Source of the DNA: Porphyrobacter sp. AAP82 | GTDB lineage: Bacteria; Pseudomonadota; Alphaproteobacteria; Sphingomonadales; Sphingomonadaceae | Length of the DNA stretch: 64,000 nt | Direction of reading: 5' to 3' | NCBI RefSeq assembly: GCF_000331285.1 | Contig: NZ_ANFX01000008.1 | Coordinates: 1-64,000, forward strand | In this document: positions 43,647 through 53,710 of the stretch, in pieces | Numbering within the stretch: position 1 is the first letter of the stretch | Layout: every line of letters begins with the position of its first letter | Notes under the pieces: model-generated | Databases searched by the model: none | What the model was told of the DNA's origin: nothing | What the model saw: the letters and a program-made list of their open reading frames with translations, nothing else | Position numbers and translations under genes: made by a program

Positions 43647-44615
43647 TCAAGTGTCCGCGCGGCGCCCGGCAAGGCGCCGTTCGATCGCATCCCAGATCAT
43701 GCCCGCCGTATCAGTGTTGTTGAAGCGGTCAATCGCCACGATGCCCGTGGGAGAGGTCACGTTGATCTCGGTGAGCCACTTTCCCCCGATCACGTCGATG
43801 CCGACGAATGTAAGGCCGAGGCGCTTGAGATCGGGGCCGAGCGCGGCGCAGATCTCCGCCTCGCGTTCGGTCAGCTGCGTGGCCTGCGCGCTGCCGCCCA
43901 TCGCCAGATTGCTGCGGAACTCGCCCTCCCCCGGCACGCGGTTGATCGCGCCCGCAACCTCGCCGCCGATCAGCACGATCCGCTTGTCACCGTGTGCAAC
44001 CTCCGGGAGGAAGGGCTGGATCATGTGCGGCTCGGGCCAGGTCTGGTTGAACACCTCGAACAGCGCGGTGAGGTTTTCGCCGTTCTCGCCGATGCGAAAG
44101 ATCGCCTTGCCACCGTTGCCGTGGATTGGCTTGACCACGATCGCGCCGTGCTTGGCCATGAAGCGCCGCACCTCCTCGACCGAGCGCGTCACCAGCGTCG
44201 GCGGCATGAAGCGGCGATAGTTCAGCACCATCACCTTTTCGGGGCTGTTGCGCACATTCGCCGGGTCATTGACCACCAGCGTTTCCCGCCCGATCCTCTC
44301 GAGCAGGTGGGTGGCCGTGATGTAGCCCATGTGGAACGGCGGATCCTGGCGCATCAGCACTACATCGACATCGCGGCCAAGATCGAGCCGTACCTGTTCT
44401 GCCCGCGTGAAATGGTCGCCCTTTGTGCGTCGGACCGTCACCGGCCAGGCATGCGCGAAGAGGCGGTCATCCTCGTCCAGCGTCAGGCTTTCGACGTGAT
44501 ATTCGTACACGGTGTAGCCCCGTGCCTGCGCCGCCAGCATCAGCGCAAAGGAACTGTCACCGGCAATGTTGATGCTGTCGATGGGGTCCATCTGGACGGC
44601 GATACGCAGGCTCAT
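43647..44615 (-). CDS. gshB: Glutathione synthetase
   Basis: A 322-residue ATP-grasp enzyme joining gamma-glutamylcysteine and glycine. MSLRIAVQMDPIDSINIAGD starts the family N-terminal domain. RQDPPFHMGYITATHLLER, VVKPIHGNGGKAIFRI and FVGIDVIGGKWLTEINVTSP are diagnostic. The open frame extends far upstream but those residues are not family-like and overlap yraN; ATG 44615 is correct. Together with rsmI and yraN it forms a typical alphaproteobacterial cluster. Confidence 0.95.
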   Translation of the reverse strand: MSLRIAVQMDPIDSINIAGDSSFALMLAAQARGYTVYEYHVESLTLDEDDRLFAHAWPVTVRRTKGDHFTRAEQVRLDLGRDVDVVLMRQDPPFHMGYITATHLLERIGRETLVVNDPANVRNSPEKVMVLNYRRFMPPTLVTRSVEEVRRFMAKHGAIVVKPIHGNGGKAIFRIGENGENLTALFEVFNQTWPEPHMIQPFLPEVAHGDKRIVLIGGEVAGAINRVPGEGEFRSNLAMGGSAQATQLTEREAEICAALGPDLKRLGLTFVGIDVIGGKWLTEINVTSPTGIVAIDRFNNTDTAGMIWDAIERRLAGRRADT

Positions 44616-44634
44616 TTGGGGCACTCCGGGAGGA

Positions 44635-45027
44635 TCAGCCGAAAGGCATCCAGGCATTTTCGATGTGGGTGGGCTTCTGGCCCGGTGCAAGCAGGATGAC
44701 ATCGATGCGGATGTCTTCGTCCTGGGTCGCATAATCCTGCCACACCATCTCGACCGCGTTGGCAACGCGCGTAAGGCGGCGTTCGTCGATGGCATCGGCA
44801 AGCGCAGCCGTGCGGGCGCGCCACTTGACTTCGACGAAGGCGACAAGGCCGGGTTTGCGGACGATGAGGTCGATCTCACCCGCCTTGGTCTTGAGCCGCT
44901 CGGCGAGGATCCGCCAGCCCCGCTGGGCCAGCCACATCGCGGCTTCCGCCTCGCCCTGCCGTCCGCGGCTGTCGGCTTCGTGGCGCTGTTCGCGGGTGCG
45001 GGGAACGGGGGGGCGCGGCTCGCTCAT
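44635..45027 (-). CDS. yraN: YraN family protein (UPF0102, PD-(D/E)XK-like)
   Basis: A 130-residue protein of the UPF0102 family. GRQGEAEAAMWLAQRGWRIL, KTKAGEIDLIVRKPGLVAFV and EVKWR show the D-(E)xK nuclease-like core, and the C-terminal RIDVILLAPGQKPTHIENAW is family-specific. Function is not established. Its start overlaps the rsmI stop by 4 nt (ATGA), and rsmI-yraN pairs are widely conserved, often with a lipoprotein gene of the LpoA type as here. Confidence 0.9.
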   Translation of the reverse strand: MSEPRPPVPRTREQRHEADSRGRQGEAEAAMWLAQRGWRILAERLKTKAGEIDLIVRKPGLVAFVEVKWRARTAALADAIDERRLTRVANAVEMVWQDYATQDEDIRIDVILLAPGQKPTHIENAWMPFG

Positions 45028-45896
45028 GCGCCCTTCAATTCCAGCGCGCGGGCATAGAGCGCGGCGCGGTCGATACCGGTCGCCCTGGCCACCACGCCCG
45101 CTGCCTTGCCCGGCCCCGCCTCGGCGAGCGCCGCGCGCAGCAGCGTGTCGGTATCGAACACCGGCGCCTCGCTGTGCGAGGGCGGCCCGACCAGCAGCAC
45201 GATCTCCCCCTTGGGCGGGTGCGCGGCGTAGTGCGCGGCGAGCGCTGCGGCCGTGCCGTTGCGGCATTCCTCGTGAAGCTTGGTAAGCTCGCGCGCGACG
45301 GCGACCGCGCGGTCCGGCCAGACTTGCGCAATCGCAAGCAGCGACTTTTCGAGGCGCGGCGCGGTCTCGTAGAACACCAGCGTCGCAGCGACACCCGCCA
45401 GCCCCTTGAGCGCCTCGGCCCGTGCCTTGTCCTTCACCGGCAGGAAGCCCGCAAACAGGAAGCGGTCGCTGGGCAGTCCTGCCATGGCCAGCGCCGCGAC
45501 TGCCGCACAGGCGCCCGGAATGCTTGTCACCATCACGCCCGCCGCGCGCGCCTCGCGCACCAGACGGTAGCCCGGGTCCGACACCAGCGGCGTGCCCGCA
45601 TCCGACACCAGCACAACCGCCGCCTGCCTCGCTTCGTCGATCACCCGCGCGCGGATCTCGGGCGGGGCGTGGTCGTCCAACCGCTGAAGCCTTGCCTTGA
45701 TCCCGTAATGTTTCAGGAGTTTACCTGTGACCCGCGTATCCTCGCAAGCGATCAGGCTCGCGCCTTGCAGGACCGCGAGCGCGCGCAAGGTGATGTCGCC
45801 GAGATTGCCAATCGGGGTCGCAAGGATATACAGCCCGGGTGCGGGTTCCCACGCGGGAAGGGATGGCAGCTCCGGGTTCATGTCGCGTGAGTCCAT
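45024..45896 (-). CDS. rsmI: 16S rRNA (cytidine-1402 2'-O)-methyltransferase
   Basis: A protein of about 290 residues that methylates the ribose of C1402 in 16S rRNA. GLYILATPIGNLGDITLRAL is the family start, followed by CEDTRVTGKLLKHYG, VSDAGTPLVSDPGYRLV and GEIVLLVGPP. The start is ambiguous between ATGs at 45896 and 45881; neither has a strong ribosome-binding site. The gene is divergent from the lipoprotein gene, as is usual (lpoA/yraN/rsmI order), and the start codons are only about 27 bp apart, so the promoters overlap the coding regions. Confidence 0.93.
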   Translation of the reverse strand: MDSRDMNPELPSLPAWEPAPGLYILATPIGNLGDITLRALAVLQGASLIACEDTRVTGKLLKHYGIKARLQRLDDHAPPEIRARVIDEARQAAVVLVSDAGTPLVSDPGYRLVREARAAGVMVTSIPGACAAVAALAMAGLPSDRFLFAGFLPVKDKARAEALKGLAGVAATLVFYETAPRLEKSLLAIAQVWPDRAVAVARELTKLHEECRNGTAAALAAHYAAHPPKGEIVLLVGPPSHSEAPVFDTDTLLRAALAEAGPGKAAGVVARATGIDRAALYARALELKGA

Positions 45897-45922
45897 GGAG
45901 CACGACTGAGGGGTCGGCAAGA

Positions 45923-47140
45923 ATGAAGCTTTGGACACGTCCGAATTGGGCGCCGAATTGGGCCGGATCGCTCGCCGGCGCGCCACGGGGCCTGCACGTC
46001 CGCAATCTTGCATTGGCCGGCGCGGCATTGCTGGCAAGCGCCTGTGCGGTGGTGCCCAAGACCGACGTCGCGACCGCCCCGCCCCCGGTGCCGGCGCCCG
46101 AACCTTCCGCGACCGCGCTCCCCACCGATACCGGCCGCCACCGCATCGCGCTGCTGGTGCCGCTGTCGGGCGACACCGCGCCGGTGGGGCAAGCGATTGC
46201 CAATGCGACGACCATGGCGCTGCTCGATACCGGCGCGGACAATCTGCGCATCACGACCTATGATACCTCCGAAGGCATCACCAGCGCCGCGAGGAAGGCC
46301 ATTGCCGACGGAAACAAGCTGATCCTCGGCCCGCTGACCGCCGATGCCGTGCCGCAGGTCCAGGCCGCCGCCCGGCCCGCAGGCGTTCCGGTGATCGCCT
46401 TCGCCAATGACGCGAGCGTCGCGGCAGCCGATGTCTTCGTAATCGGCCACCTGCCCGAACAATCGATCCGCCGTTCGGTGCAGTTCGCGCGCAGCCGGGG
46501 GGCGGCAAAGTTCGCGGTGCTTGCGCCCGAGGGCGATTATGGCACCCGCGCGGTGTTCTCGCTCGAGAATGCGCTGCGCGACTACGGCGGTGCGCTGGTG
46601 CGCAAGGAGGGCTATGCGCGGGGCAACACCTCGATCGTCAGCGCGGCGGCGCGGCTGCGGGCCGCGGGCGGCTATGACACGGTGCTGGTTGCAGATTCGG
46701 CGCGGCTCGGGATCGATGCCGCGGGCGAATTGAACAAGTCCGCGCGCAGCCGCACCCGCATCCTCGGCACCGAACTGTGGAGCGGCGAGGCCGCCCTCGC
46801 CCGCACGCCGGGCCTCGAAGGTGCGTTGTTCTCCGCCGTATCCGACCAGCGCTTCCGCCGCTTCGCCGAAAGCTATGCGAGCCGCTTCGGCGGCCAGCCT
46901 TTCCGCGTGGCGACCTTGGGCTACGATGCGGTGCTGCTGACCCTTCGCGTTGCGCGCGAATGGAAGGTCGGCACGCCGTTCCCGCGCGAGCAGCTTTACG
47001 ACAAGGGCGGCTTCCTCGGGGTCGACGGCGCGTTCCGCTTCGGCCGGGGCGGCGTGGTCGAACGCGCGCTGGAGGTGCGCGAGGTCAGAGGCGGCGATGT
47101 CGTCGCGGTCGATCCGGCGCCGAGCGGCTTCGGCAAGTGA
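45923..47140 (+). CDS. Penicillin-binding-protein activator (LpoA-like lipoprotein)
   Basis: A 405-residue lipoprotein. After a long N-terminal leader the hydrophobic signal ends at LLASACAVV (lipobox SAC). The mature protein has the periplasmic type 1 binding-protein fold (HRIALLVPLSGDTAPVGQAI, KLILGPLTADAVPQVQAAAR, GAAKFAVLAPEGDYGTRAVF), like the C-terminal domain of LpoA, which activates PBP1A in peptidoglycan synthesis. The location next to rsmI-yraN is the same as in other bacteria, supporting the LpoA-like call. A true ABC-transporter binding role is less likely because no transporter genes are near. Confidence 0.82.
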   Translation: MKLWTRPNWAPNWAGSLAGAPRGLHVRNLALAGAALLASACAVVPKTDVATAPPPVPAPEPSATALPTDTGRHRIALLVPLSGDTAPVGQAIANATTMALLDTGADNLRITTYDTSEGITSAARKAIADGNKLILGPLTADAVPQVQAAARPAGVPVIAFANDASVAAADVFVIGHLPEQSIRRSVQFARSRGAAKFAVLAPEGDYGTRAVFSLENALRDYGGALVRKEGYARGNTSIVSAAARLRAAGGYDTVLVADSARLGIDAAGELNKSARSRTRILGTELWSGEAALARTPGLEGALFSAVSDQRFRRFAESYASRFGGQPFRVATLGYDAVLLTLRVAREWKVGTPFPREQLYDKGGFLGVDGAFRFGRGGVVERALEVREVRGGDVVAVDPAPSGFGK

Positions 47141-47166
47141 GTGCGTAAAACACCGGGGGGGGTGGC

Positions 47167-47196
47167 TTGTGAGGCAGGGCGCGGCGGCCCTATAAG
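47167..47196 (+). promoter_or_regulatory. Possible sigma-70 promoter of parE
   Basis: TTGTGA (47167-47172) and TATAAG (47191-47196) are separated by 18 bases and lie just before the parE start at 47205. The distance to the ATG is short, so it would give a nearly leaderless transcript; a coincidental match is possible. Confidence 0.3.
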
Positions 47197-47204
47197 CCGC
47201 CCCC

Positions 47205-49208
47205 ATGGCCGCAGAACCCTCCCCCGACGATCTCTTCGCCAACACGCCCAGCTCGAGCGGCGATTACAATGCCTCCGCGATCGAGGTACTCGAGGGGCTC
47301 GAACCGGTCCGTCGCCGGCCCGGTATGTATATCGGGGGCACCGATGACCGGTCCTACCATCACCTTGCCGCCGAAGTGCTCGACAATTCGATGGACGAAG
47401 CGGTCGCCGGGCACGCGACCCGGATCGAGGTCAGGCTGGATGAAGGCAACCGCCTGACGATTACCGACAATGGCCGCGGGATGCCGGTGGACGAGCACCC
47501 CAAGTTTCCAGGCAAATCGACCCTCGAGGTGATCTTGTCGACGCTCCATTCGGGCGGCAAGTTCTCCGGCAAGGCCTATGCCACCAGCGGCGGCCTGCAC
47601 GGCGTGGGGGTGAGCGTGGTCAACGCGCTGTCATCCTTTACCCGCGTGGAGGTCGCGAGGGACAAGCAGCTCTATGCGCAGGAATTCTCGCGCGGGATCA
47701 CGCAAGGGCCCCTCCAGAACCTGGGTGCGGCTCCCAACCGGCGGGGAACCGCCGTCAGCTTCATCCCCGACACCGAGATTTTCGGGGATCGCAGCTTCAA
47801 CCCCAAGCGGCTGTTCAAGCTCGCGCGCTCGAAGGCCTACCTCTTCGCCGGCGTGGAGATCCGCTGGAAATGCGCCCCATCGCTCGCATCCGAGGAGGTG
47901 CCGGCCGAGGCCGTGTTCAAGTTCCCGGGCGGGCTTGCCGATCACCTGGCCGAACAGGTCGGCACGCGCGAATGCGTGACCGCGCAGCCCTTTGCCGGAT
48001 CGCAGGATTTTCCGCAGGTCGACGGTATCCAGCAGGGACGCGCCGAATGGGCGATCGCCTGGCCGCTCTATTCGGACGGCGCGACGAGCTGGTATTGCAA
48101 CACCGTGCCCACCCCGGATGGCGGCACGCATGAACAGGGCCTGCGCACCGCGCTGACCCGCGGACTGCGTGCCTTCGGCGAGCTGGTCGGGGCCAAGAAG
48201 GCCAAGGACATCACCGCAGACGACGTGATGACCGGCGCCGAGGTGATGCTTTCCGTTTTCATCCGCGATCCGCAATTCCAGTCGCAGACGAAGGACCGCC
48301 TGACCTCGCCCGAAGCCGCAAGGCTGGTCGAGAACGCGGTGCGCGACCACTTCGACCACTTCCTCACCGACAACATGGAGCGCGGGCGCGCGCTGCTTGG
48401 CGAGGTGATGGAGCGCATGGACGAGCGCCTCAAGCGCAAGGCCGAGCGCGAGATCAAGCGCAAGACCGCAACCAACGCCAAGAAGCTGCGCCTGCCCGGC
48501 AAGCTCACCGATTGCAGCGGCGAAGGGGGGCGCGAGACCGAGCTGTTCATTGTCGAGGGCGACAGCGCGGGCGGCAGCGCCAAGCAGGCGCGCGACCGCA
48601 AGAGCCAGGCGATCCTGCCGATCCGCGGCAAGATCCTGAACGTGGCCAGCGCCACTGCCGACAAGATCCGTGCCAACAGCGAAATCGCCGACCTTGCGCT
48701 GGCGCTGGGCTGCGGAACCCGCAAGGACTGCAATGCCGATGCGCTGCGCTATGACCGCATCATCATCATGACCGACGCGGATGTCGACGGCGCGCATATC
48801 GCGACGCTGCTGATGACCTTCTTCTTCCAGGAAATGCCCGATATCGTGCGGCGCGGCCACCTGTTCCTCGCTCAGCCCCCGCTCTACCGGCTCACTGCGG
48901 GCAAGGAGAGCCGCTATGCCCGCGACGACGCGCATCGCGCCGAGCTCGAGGCGACGGTGTTCAAGGGCAAGAAGGTCGAAGTCGCGCGCTTCAAGGGCCT
49001 TGGCGAAATGAACCCGGGCCAGCTGCGCGAGACCACCATGGCGCCCGAGACCCGTAGCCTGATCCGGATCACCCTGCCTGCTGAATTCGAACAGCGCGCC
49101 GGTGTCGCAAGGCTGGTCGACGAACTGATGGGCCGCAATCCCGAACACCGTTTCAACTTCATCCAGAACCGCGCGAGCGATGTGGACCGCGACCTGATCG
49201 ACGCGTGA
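47205..49208 (+). CDS. parE: DNA topoisomerase IV subunit B
   Basis: A 667-residue type IIA topoisomerase ATPase subunit. The GHKL domain has EVLEGLEPVRRRPGMYIGGT and AAEVLDNSMDEAVAGHA. The TOPRIM domain has LFIVEGDSAGGSAKQARDR and ITDADVDGAH-like MTDADVDGAHI. GLGEMNPGQLRETTMAPETR is typical of ParE rather than GyrB, and the length is right for ParE without the GyrB insertion. With ParC (not in the window) it decatenates daughter chromosomes. The last codons overlap the upstream in-frame start of the next gene. Confidence 0.95.
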   Translation: MAAEPSPDDLFANTPSSSGDYNASAIEVLEGLEPVRRRPGMYIGGTDDRSYHHLAAEVLDNSMDEAVAGHATRIEVRLDEGNRLTITDNGRGMPVDEHPKFPGKSTLEVILSTLHSGGKFSGKAYATSGGLHGVGVSVVNALSSFTRVEVARDKQLYAQEFSRGITQGPLQNLGAAPNRRGTAVSFIPDTEIFGDRSFNPKRLFKLARSKAYLFAGVEIRWKCAPSLASEEVPAEAVFKFPGGLADHLAEQVGTRECVTAQPFAGSQDFPQVDGIQQGRAEWAIAWPLYSDGATSWYCNTVPTPDGGTHEQGLRTALTRGLRAFGELVGAKKAKDITADDVMTGAEVMLSVFIRDPQFQSQTKDRLTSPEAARLVENAVRDHFDHFLTDNMERGRALLGEVMERMDERLKRKAEREIKRKTATNAKKLRLPGKLTDCSGEGGRETELFIVEGDSAGGSAKQARDRKSQAILPIRGKILNVASATADKIRANSEIADLALALGCGTRKDCNADALRYDRIIIMTDADVDGAHIATLLMTFFFQEMPDIVRRGHLFLAQPPLYRLTAGKESRYARDDAHRAELEATVFKGKKVEVARFKGLGEMNPGQLRETTMAPETRSLIRITLPAEFEQRAGVARLVDELMGRNPEHRFNFIQNRASDVDRDLIDA

Positions 49209-49267
49209 GCCTCAAACCACGGATTTATGGTTGCAACGGGCCTGCCGATGGCGATGATCGCGGCACC

Positions 49268-50155
49268 ATGAAACGCATTGCCTTGTCGCTCGCCGCCCTC
49301 GTTCTCGCCGTTGGGTCCGGGCCGCAGATGTCGCCGCCGGTGACCGGATTCTCAAAGCTCCACACTGCCGCGGGCGATACGGCGGTAGTCGGCACACAGC
49401 GGGAGGTGCGTCCGGGCGAAGTGCTATTTGGCACCACTCTGGTCCAGCCCGATCTGGCGATGCTTTCCCGACGCGTCACCGGCAGGGTGCACGGCATCGA
49501 TCCGCAGCTCTCCCCGCTCACCCCGCTGCGGCGCGCCACGCTGTCGATGCCCAACCGTTTCGGCCTGACGCTGTCGGCGAAGACCTATTGCGCCAAGAGC
49601 CGACCGCTTTCGGATGACGAACGCCGCAGTGGGCCCGCAGTGGTCAGCGTCAAGGGCCGCAGCAGGGGTCCCGTCAATTTCGACGCCGAGGCAAGCTTCT
49701 GCCTCATCGACGAGACCGGAGACGGAACTTTCGAGCGCGCCTTCATCATGGGGGCTCGCGGGCGCGACGTCGCCCATGACGTCCCGATCACGCCCATCGG
49801 CTATACGCGCCTCCAGAACCTGACTTTGCCGAACCGCTATCTCCGGCTCGAATATGCTGGGACCGGGAGCGTGTTCGGGCCGGTGATCCGCTACAAATCG
49901 AATATTGACGGGGTCGACAAGGAAGCGGCTCTGTTCGTCTACGATGACAAGGGGGTGCTGCAACTGGTCGATGCCCGCAAGGGGATCAGGGGCAATACCT
50001 ATCCCAAGGTGCTCGATCTGGGGCTGGTGCAGATCACCCTGCTCGCCCGCGATCCCGAAACCGCTGCGATCACCTACCGGGTCGACCGGACCTTCGCCTT
50101 CCGCGAGGTCCAAATCAATGTCTCGGACGGGGCCTACACCACGACTTATTACTGA
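49268..50155 (+). CDS. Hypothetical exported protein
   Basis: A 295-residue protein. MKRIALSLAALVLAVGSGPQ is a signal peptide; I chose the ATG at 49268 because the preceding frame (starting 49205) is not signal-like. Mature sequence is beta-rich (VLFGTTLVQPDLAMLSRRVT, IGYTRLQNLTLPNRYLRLEY, TYRVDRTFAFREVQINVSDG). Two cysteines (AKTYCAKSR and ASFCLIDETGDG) may pair. A short DETGDGTFER segment resembles a calcium-binding-type loop but lacks the full EF-hand motif. No family recognised. The gene converges with the glycosyltransferase gene; the stops overlap by a few bases. Confidence 0.6.
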   Translation: MKRIALSLAALVLAVGSGPQMSPPVTGFSKLHTAAGDTAVVGTQREVRPGEVLFGTTLVQPDLAMLSRRVTGRVHGIDPQLSPLTPLRRATLSMPNRFGLTLSAKTYCAKSRPLSDDERRSGPAVVSVKGRSRGPVNFDAEASFCLIDETGDGTFERAFIMGARGRDVAHDVPITPIGYTRLQNLTLPNRYLRLEYAGTGSVFGPVIRYKSNIDGVDKEAALFVYDDKGVLQLVDARKGIRGNTYPKVLDLGLVQITLLARDPETAAITYRVDRTFAFREVQINVSDGAYTTTYY

Positions 50156-51246
50156 GCAGCGCCCTCGTCCCGCACTCTGCGCCACACGCAAGCGAACAGC
50201 GCGGCCAGCAGCAGCGGCATGATGGGAAGGCCGGTGTTCAATGCCAGCGGCCGCGCGAAAGCGGCGCCGGCAAAGACGGCGGCAATGGTGATGCGCTCCC
50301 AGTCGGCAAATCCCTCGCTGCGCGCCCGCGCGAACAGATAGGCGAGCGGGAAGGCGGTCAGCACCATGTCGTAATCCAGCACGAAGGGCGTGGCGAGCGG
50401 GGCTCCGGCGAGCACCAGCGCGGCGAGGCCCGGCGTGAAGGCGCGCCGCCAGCCTGCGGCGATGACCGCTCCTGCCAGCGCCAGCGAGACCGCGCCCTGG
50501 ACCGCCATTGCCGCTGCCGCGGGCATGCCCATGAGGCTGAGACCGGCGAACACGCTCACCATCTTGGCAAAGCTGATATTGCCTGCCGCGGTCGCGGTGC
50601 TGGCGGTGCGCGTGATGGCGAGCCAATCGGCCCAGATCTGCGGCCCGAAAGCGAGGCTTGCCAGCGCTGCGAGCGCCAGTGCCGACAGGGCAGCGCCCGC
50701 GATGGTGCGCCACTGCCCGCTCGCCAGCAGCGCGAGGGGGACCAGCAGACCGAATTGCGGCTTGATGGTTGCAAGCCCGATCAGCGCGCCCGCCAGCCAC
50801 GGGCGCCGCTCCACCAGCAGCAGCCCTCCCCCCAGCAGCGCGGCGAGCAGAAACGACGTCTGCCCGTGGGTCAGCGTCACGAACAGCGGTGGAAACGCCG
50901 CGACGAGCACCGCCGCGGGCCCCTTGAGCCCCATTGCCCGGAACCACGCGCGCACCGCCGCAAGGAACGCCGCTCCCGTTGCCGCCAGCCACACCCCGAG
51001 CGCGGGGAAATAGGGCAGGAACCCCAGTGGCCAGACAAAAGGCAGAAAACTCGGCGGATAGAAGAAGGCGGTATATTCGCCCGGGATCGCGTAGAATTCG
51101 CGCTGGGCGGCGATGTGCGCGGCCGTTTCGTAGACATTGGCGCCTGCGTGCAGCATCCTCCCGGAGGTCCAGAAGCTGATGAAATCCGTGCCGAGCAGGA
51201 AGCCGTGGGCATCGACCCCGCCTTTCTGCGTCGCCAGCAGGAACAT
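50149..51246 (-). CDS. Glycosyltransferase family 87 (DUF2029) membrane protein, N-terminus uncertain
   Basis: A polytopic membrane protein of at least 365 residues. GTDFISFWTSGRMLHAGANV followed by YET is the start of the DUF2029/GT87 domain (the acidic Asp after the first helix is conserved), and TLTHGQTSFLLAALLGGGLL and ATIKPQFGLLVPLALL are family signatures. These proteins are polyprenyl-phosphate-dependent mannosyltransferases. The first helix (YLLLLALVNAGAAMFLLATQ) begins upstream of the ATG at 51246, but no ATG, GTG or TTG exists in frame before it. The gene meets the beta-lactamase-like gene head to head exactly here, so its 5' end may be lost. Confidence 0.7.
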   Translation of the reverse strand: MFLLATQKGGVDAHGFLLGTDFISFWTSGRMLHAGANVYETAAHIAAQREFYAIPGEYTAFFYPPSFLPFVWPLGFLPYFPALGVWLAATGAAFLAAVRAWFRAMGLKGPAAVLVAAFPPLFVTLTHGQTSFLLAALLGGGLLLVERRPWLAGALIGLATIKPQFGLLVPLALLASGQWRTIAGAALSALALAALASLAFGPQIWADWLAITRTASTATAAGNISFAKMVSVFAGLSLMGMPAAAAMAVQGAVSLALAGAVIAAGWRRAFTPGLAALVLAGAPLATPFVLDYDMVLTAFPLAYLFARARSEGFADWERITIAAVFAGAAFARPLALNTGLPIMPLLLAALFACVWRRVRDEGAAQ

Positions 51247-52533
51247 TGCCGCGCCCGCATTGACCAGCGCAAGCAGCAGCAGATATCGCCGCCCCCCGCA
51301 CCGGAAGCGGCGGCACAGCCAACCCCGCTCGAAGCGCGCAGCCGGCAGGTTGTCGAACTGCTCAATGGCGAAGCGGCTCCGGAGGAACTCTTCACCGCCG
51401 GTTTCCGCGCGGCGATTGCCGATGCGCAGATCAGGACGCTGTCGGCCAATCTCACCGCGCAATTCGGCCGGGCGCTCGCGGTCAGCCTGCTTCTCCCTCG
51501 CGATGGCACCCGCGCGGCGTTCGAAATCCGCTTCGAGCGGGGGCTTGCCAAGGGCGCGCTCGCGCTCGACCCTGCGGACAACAACCGCATCGACGAATTG
51601 CGCTTCACCTCGGTGGATTGGCTCGCGGTGGCAGGCGACACGCCCGAGGCCATCGCCGCCGATCTTGCAGCCCTGCCGGGCAGCGTCAACGCGTGGTTCG
51701 GGCCGCTTGGCGGTGCGCCGCTCATCAGCCGCAATTCCGACCGGCCGCTCGCGCTGGGATCGGCGTTCAAGCTCTTCGTCCTTGCCGCCCTCGCCGAGGA
51801 TGTGAAGGCGGGCAAGCGCAGGTGGAGCAATGTCGTGCCGCTCACCCAAAGAAGCTACCCCAGCGGGCAATTGCAGGACTGGCCGCAAGGCGCGCCGGTG
51901 ACGCTCCACACGCTCGCCAGCCTGATGATCTCGGTTAGCGACAACACCGCGACCGATCAGCTGATCGCGGTGCTTGGCCCCGACCGCATCATCAAGCTGA
52001 TGAAGGACAGCGGGCATAGTGATCCGGCGGCTAACGATCCGTTTCTCACCACCCGCGAACTGTTCGTCCTCAAGGCGAGCGAGCCGGGGATGATCGGGAC
52101 GTGGTCCGCACAGGACAAGATCGAGAGACAAGTGACAATCGCGTCGGTCAATGCGCTGGACTTCATCACCCCGGTTTCGCTCGACGAGGTCAATGCCGCT
52201 TTCGGCAATGGCCCCAAGGCGCTCGAGATCGAATGGTTCGCCTCCCCCGCCGATCTCGCCCGACTGCTTGCCCATATGCGCAAGACCGCCGACCCCGAGG
52301 CCTTCGCAATAATGGCAATCAACCCCTCGGCCACCGATGCGATCAAGGCCAACTGGCGCTACATCGGTTTCAAGGGCGGCAGCGAGCCGGGGGTGCTCAA
52401 CCTCACTTGGCTGCTCACCGACAAGGCCGGGCGCGACTGGGTGCTCACGCTGGGCTGGAACAACCCGGAAGCCGTCGTCGACGAGGGCAAGCTGGAAGCC
52501 ATCGCCCAGCGCATCTTGCTGCTGCCTCGCTGA
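51205..52533 (+). CDS. Class A beta-lactamase-like serine hydrolase, signal peptide missing
   Basis: A serine hydrolase related to class A beta-lactamases/PBPs. The mature domain has the S-x-x-K motif in LGSAFKLFVL, the SDN motif in SVSDNTATDQLI and the KxG motif in GFKGGSEPG, so the active site is complete. The mature sequence seems to begin near 51289 (PPPAPEAAAQPTPLEARSRQ), where a signal peptide should precede. The only in-frame start nearby, GTG at 51205, gives IDPAFLRRQQEHCRARIDQR, which is not signal-like but antisense to the glycosyltransferase gene. Without export the protein would not act on the wall, so the gene is probably 5'-truncated. 82 bp upstream of moxR. Confidence 0.6.
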   Translation: MGIDPAFLRRQQEHCRARIDQRKQQQISPPPAPEAAAQPTPLEARSRQVVELLNGEAAPEELFTAGFRAAIADAQIRTLSANLTAQFGRALAVSLLLPRDGTRAAFEIRFERGLAKGALALDPADNNRIDELRFTSVDWLAVAGDTPEAIAADLAALPGSVNAWFGPLGGAPLISRNSDRPLALGSAFKLFVLAALAEDVKAGKRRWSNVVPLTQRSYPSGQLQDWPQGAPVTLHTLASLMISVSDNTATDQLIAVLGPDRIIKLMKDSGHSDPAANDPFLTTRELFVLKASEPGMIGTWSAQDKIERQVTIASVNALDFITPVSLDEVNAAFGNGPKALEIEWFASPADLARLLAHMRKTADPEAFAIMAINPSATDAIKANWRYIGFKGGSEPGVLNLTWLLTDKAGRDWVLTLGWNNPEAVVDEGKLEAIAQRILLLPR

Positions 52534-52615
52534 TTTGCCAGCCCCCTCCCCCCTTGCGCAGCGCGCTGCGCGCCCTTATCGCTGGCCGCCGAATTAAGTC
52601 CCCAAAGGAAACCCG

Positions 52616-53473
<858 letters not shown>

Positions 53474-53710
53474 GGCGAGCCGGTCGCCGTGCGTCAGTGC
53501 TGATGTCGCCGGCACCGGCAGATTGCTGCGGGTAACGCCGCCAACAATGCTATCTTCCATGCCGATGCCGTCCGCTTTGCGGGCAAGCTGCATCCGGTAG
53601 GCTGGCGGGCGGATTTGGGCACCCGCGGGGCTCAAGGGTTCTGCCCGCCTTGCGCGGCCAGGGCCTTCGCCCAGACCCCGGCGCGCCCGCAGTTCAGGGC
53701 CGTGCGCTGC

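Noticed and set aside
53530..53705. Plus-strand frame after moxR with a CPPC motif and coding-like composition
   Set aside because: No start codon in a sensible place and no similarity that I can name; too weak to annotate, though it might be a decayed gene.
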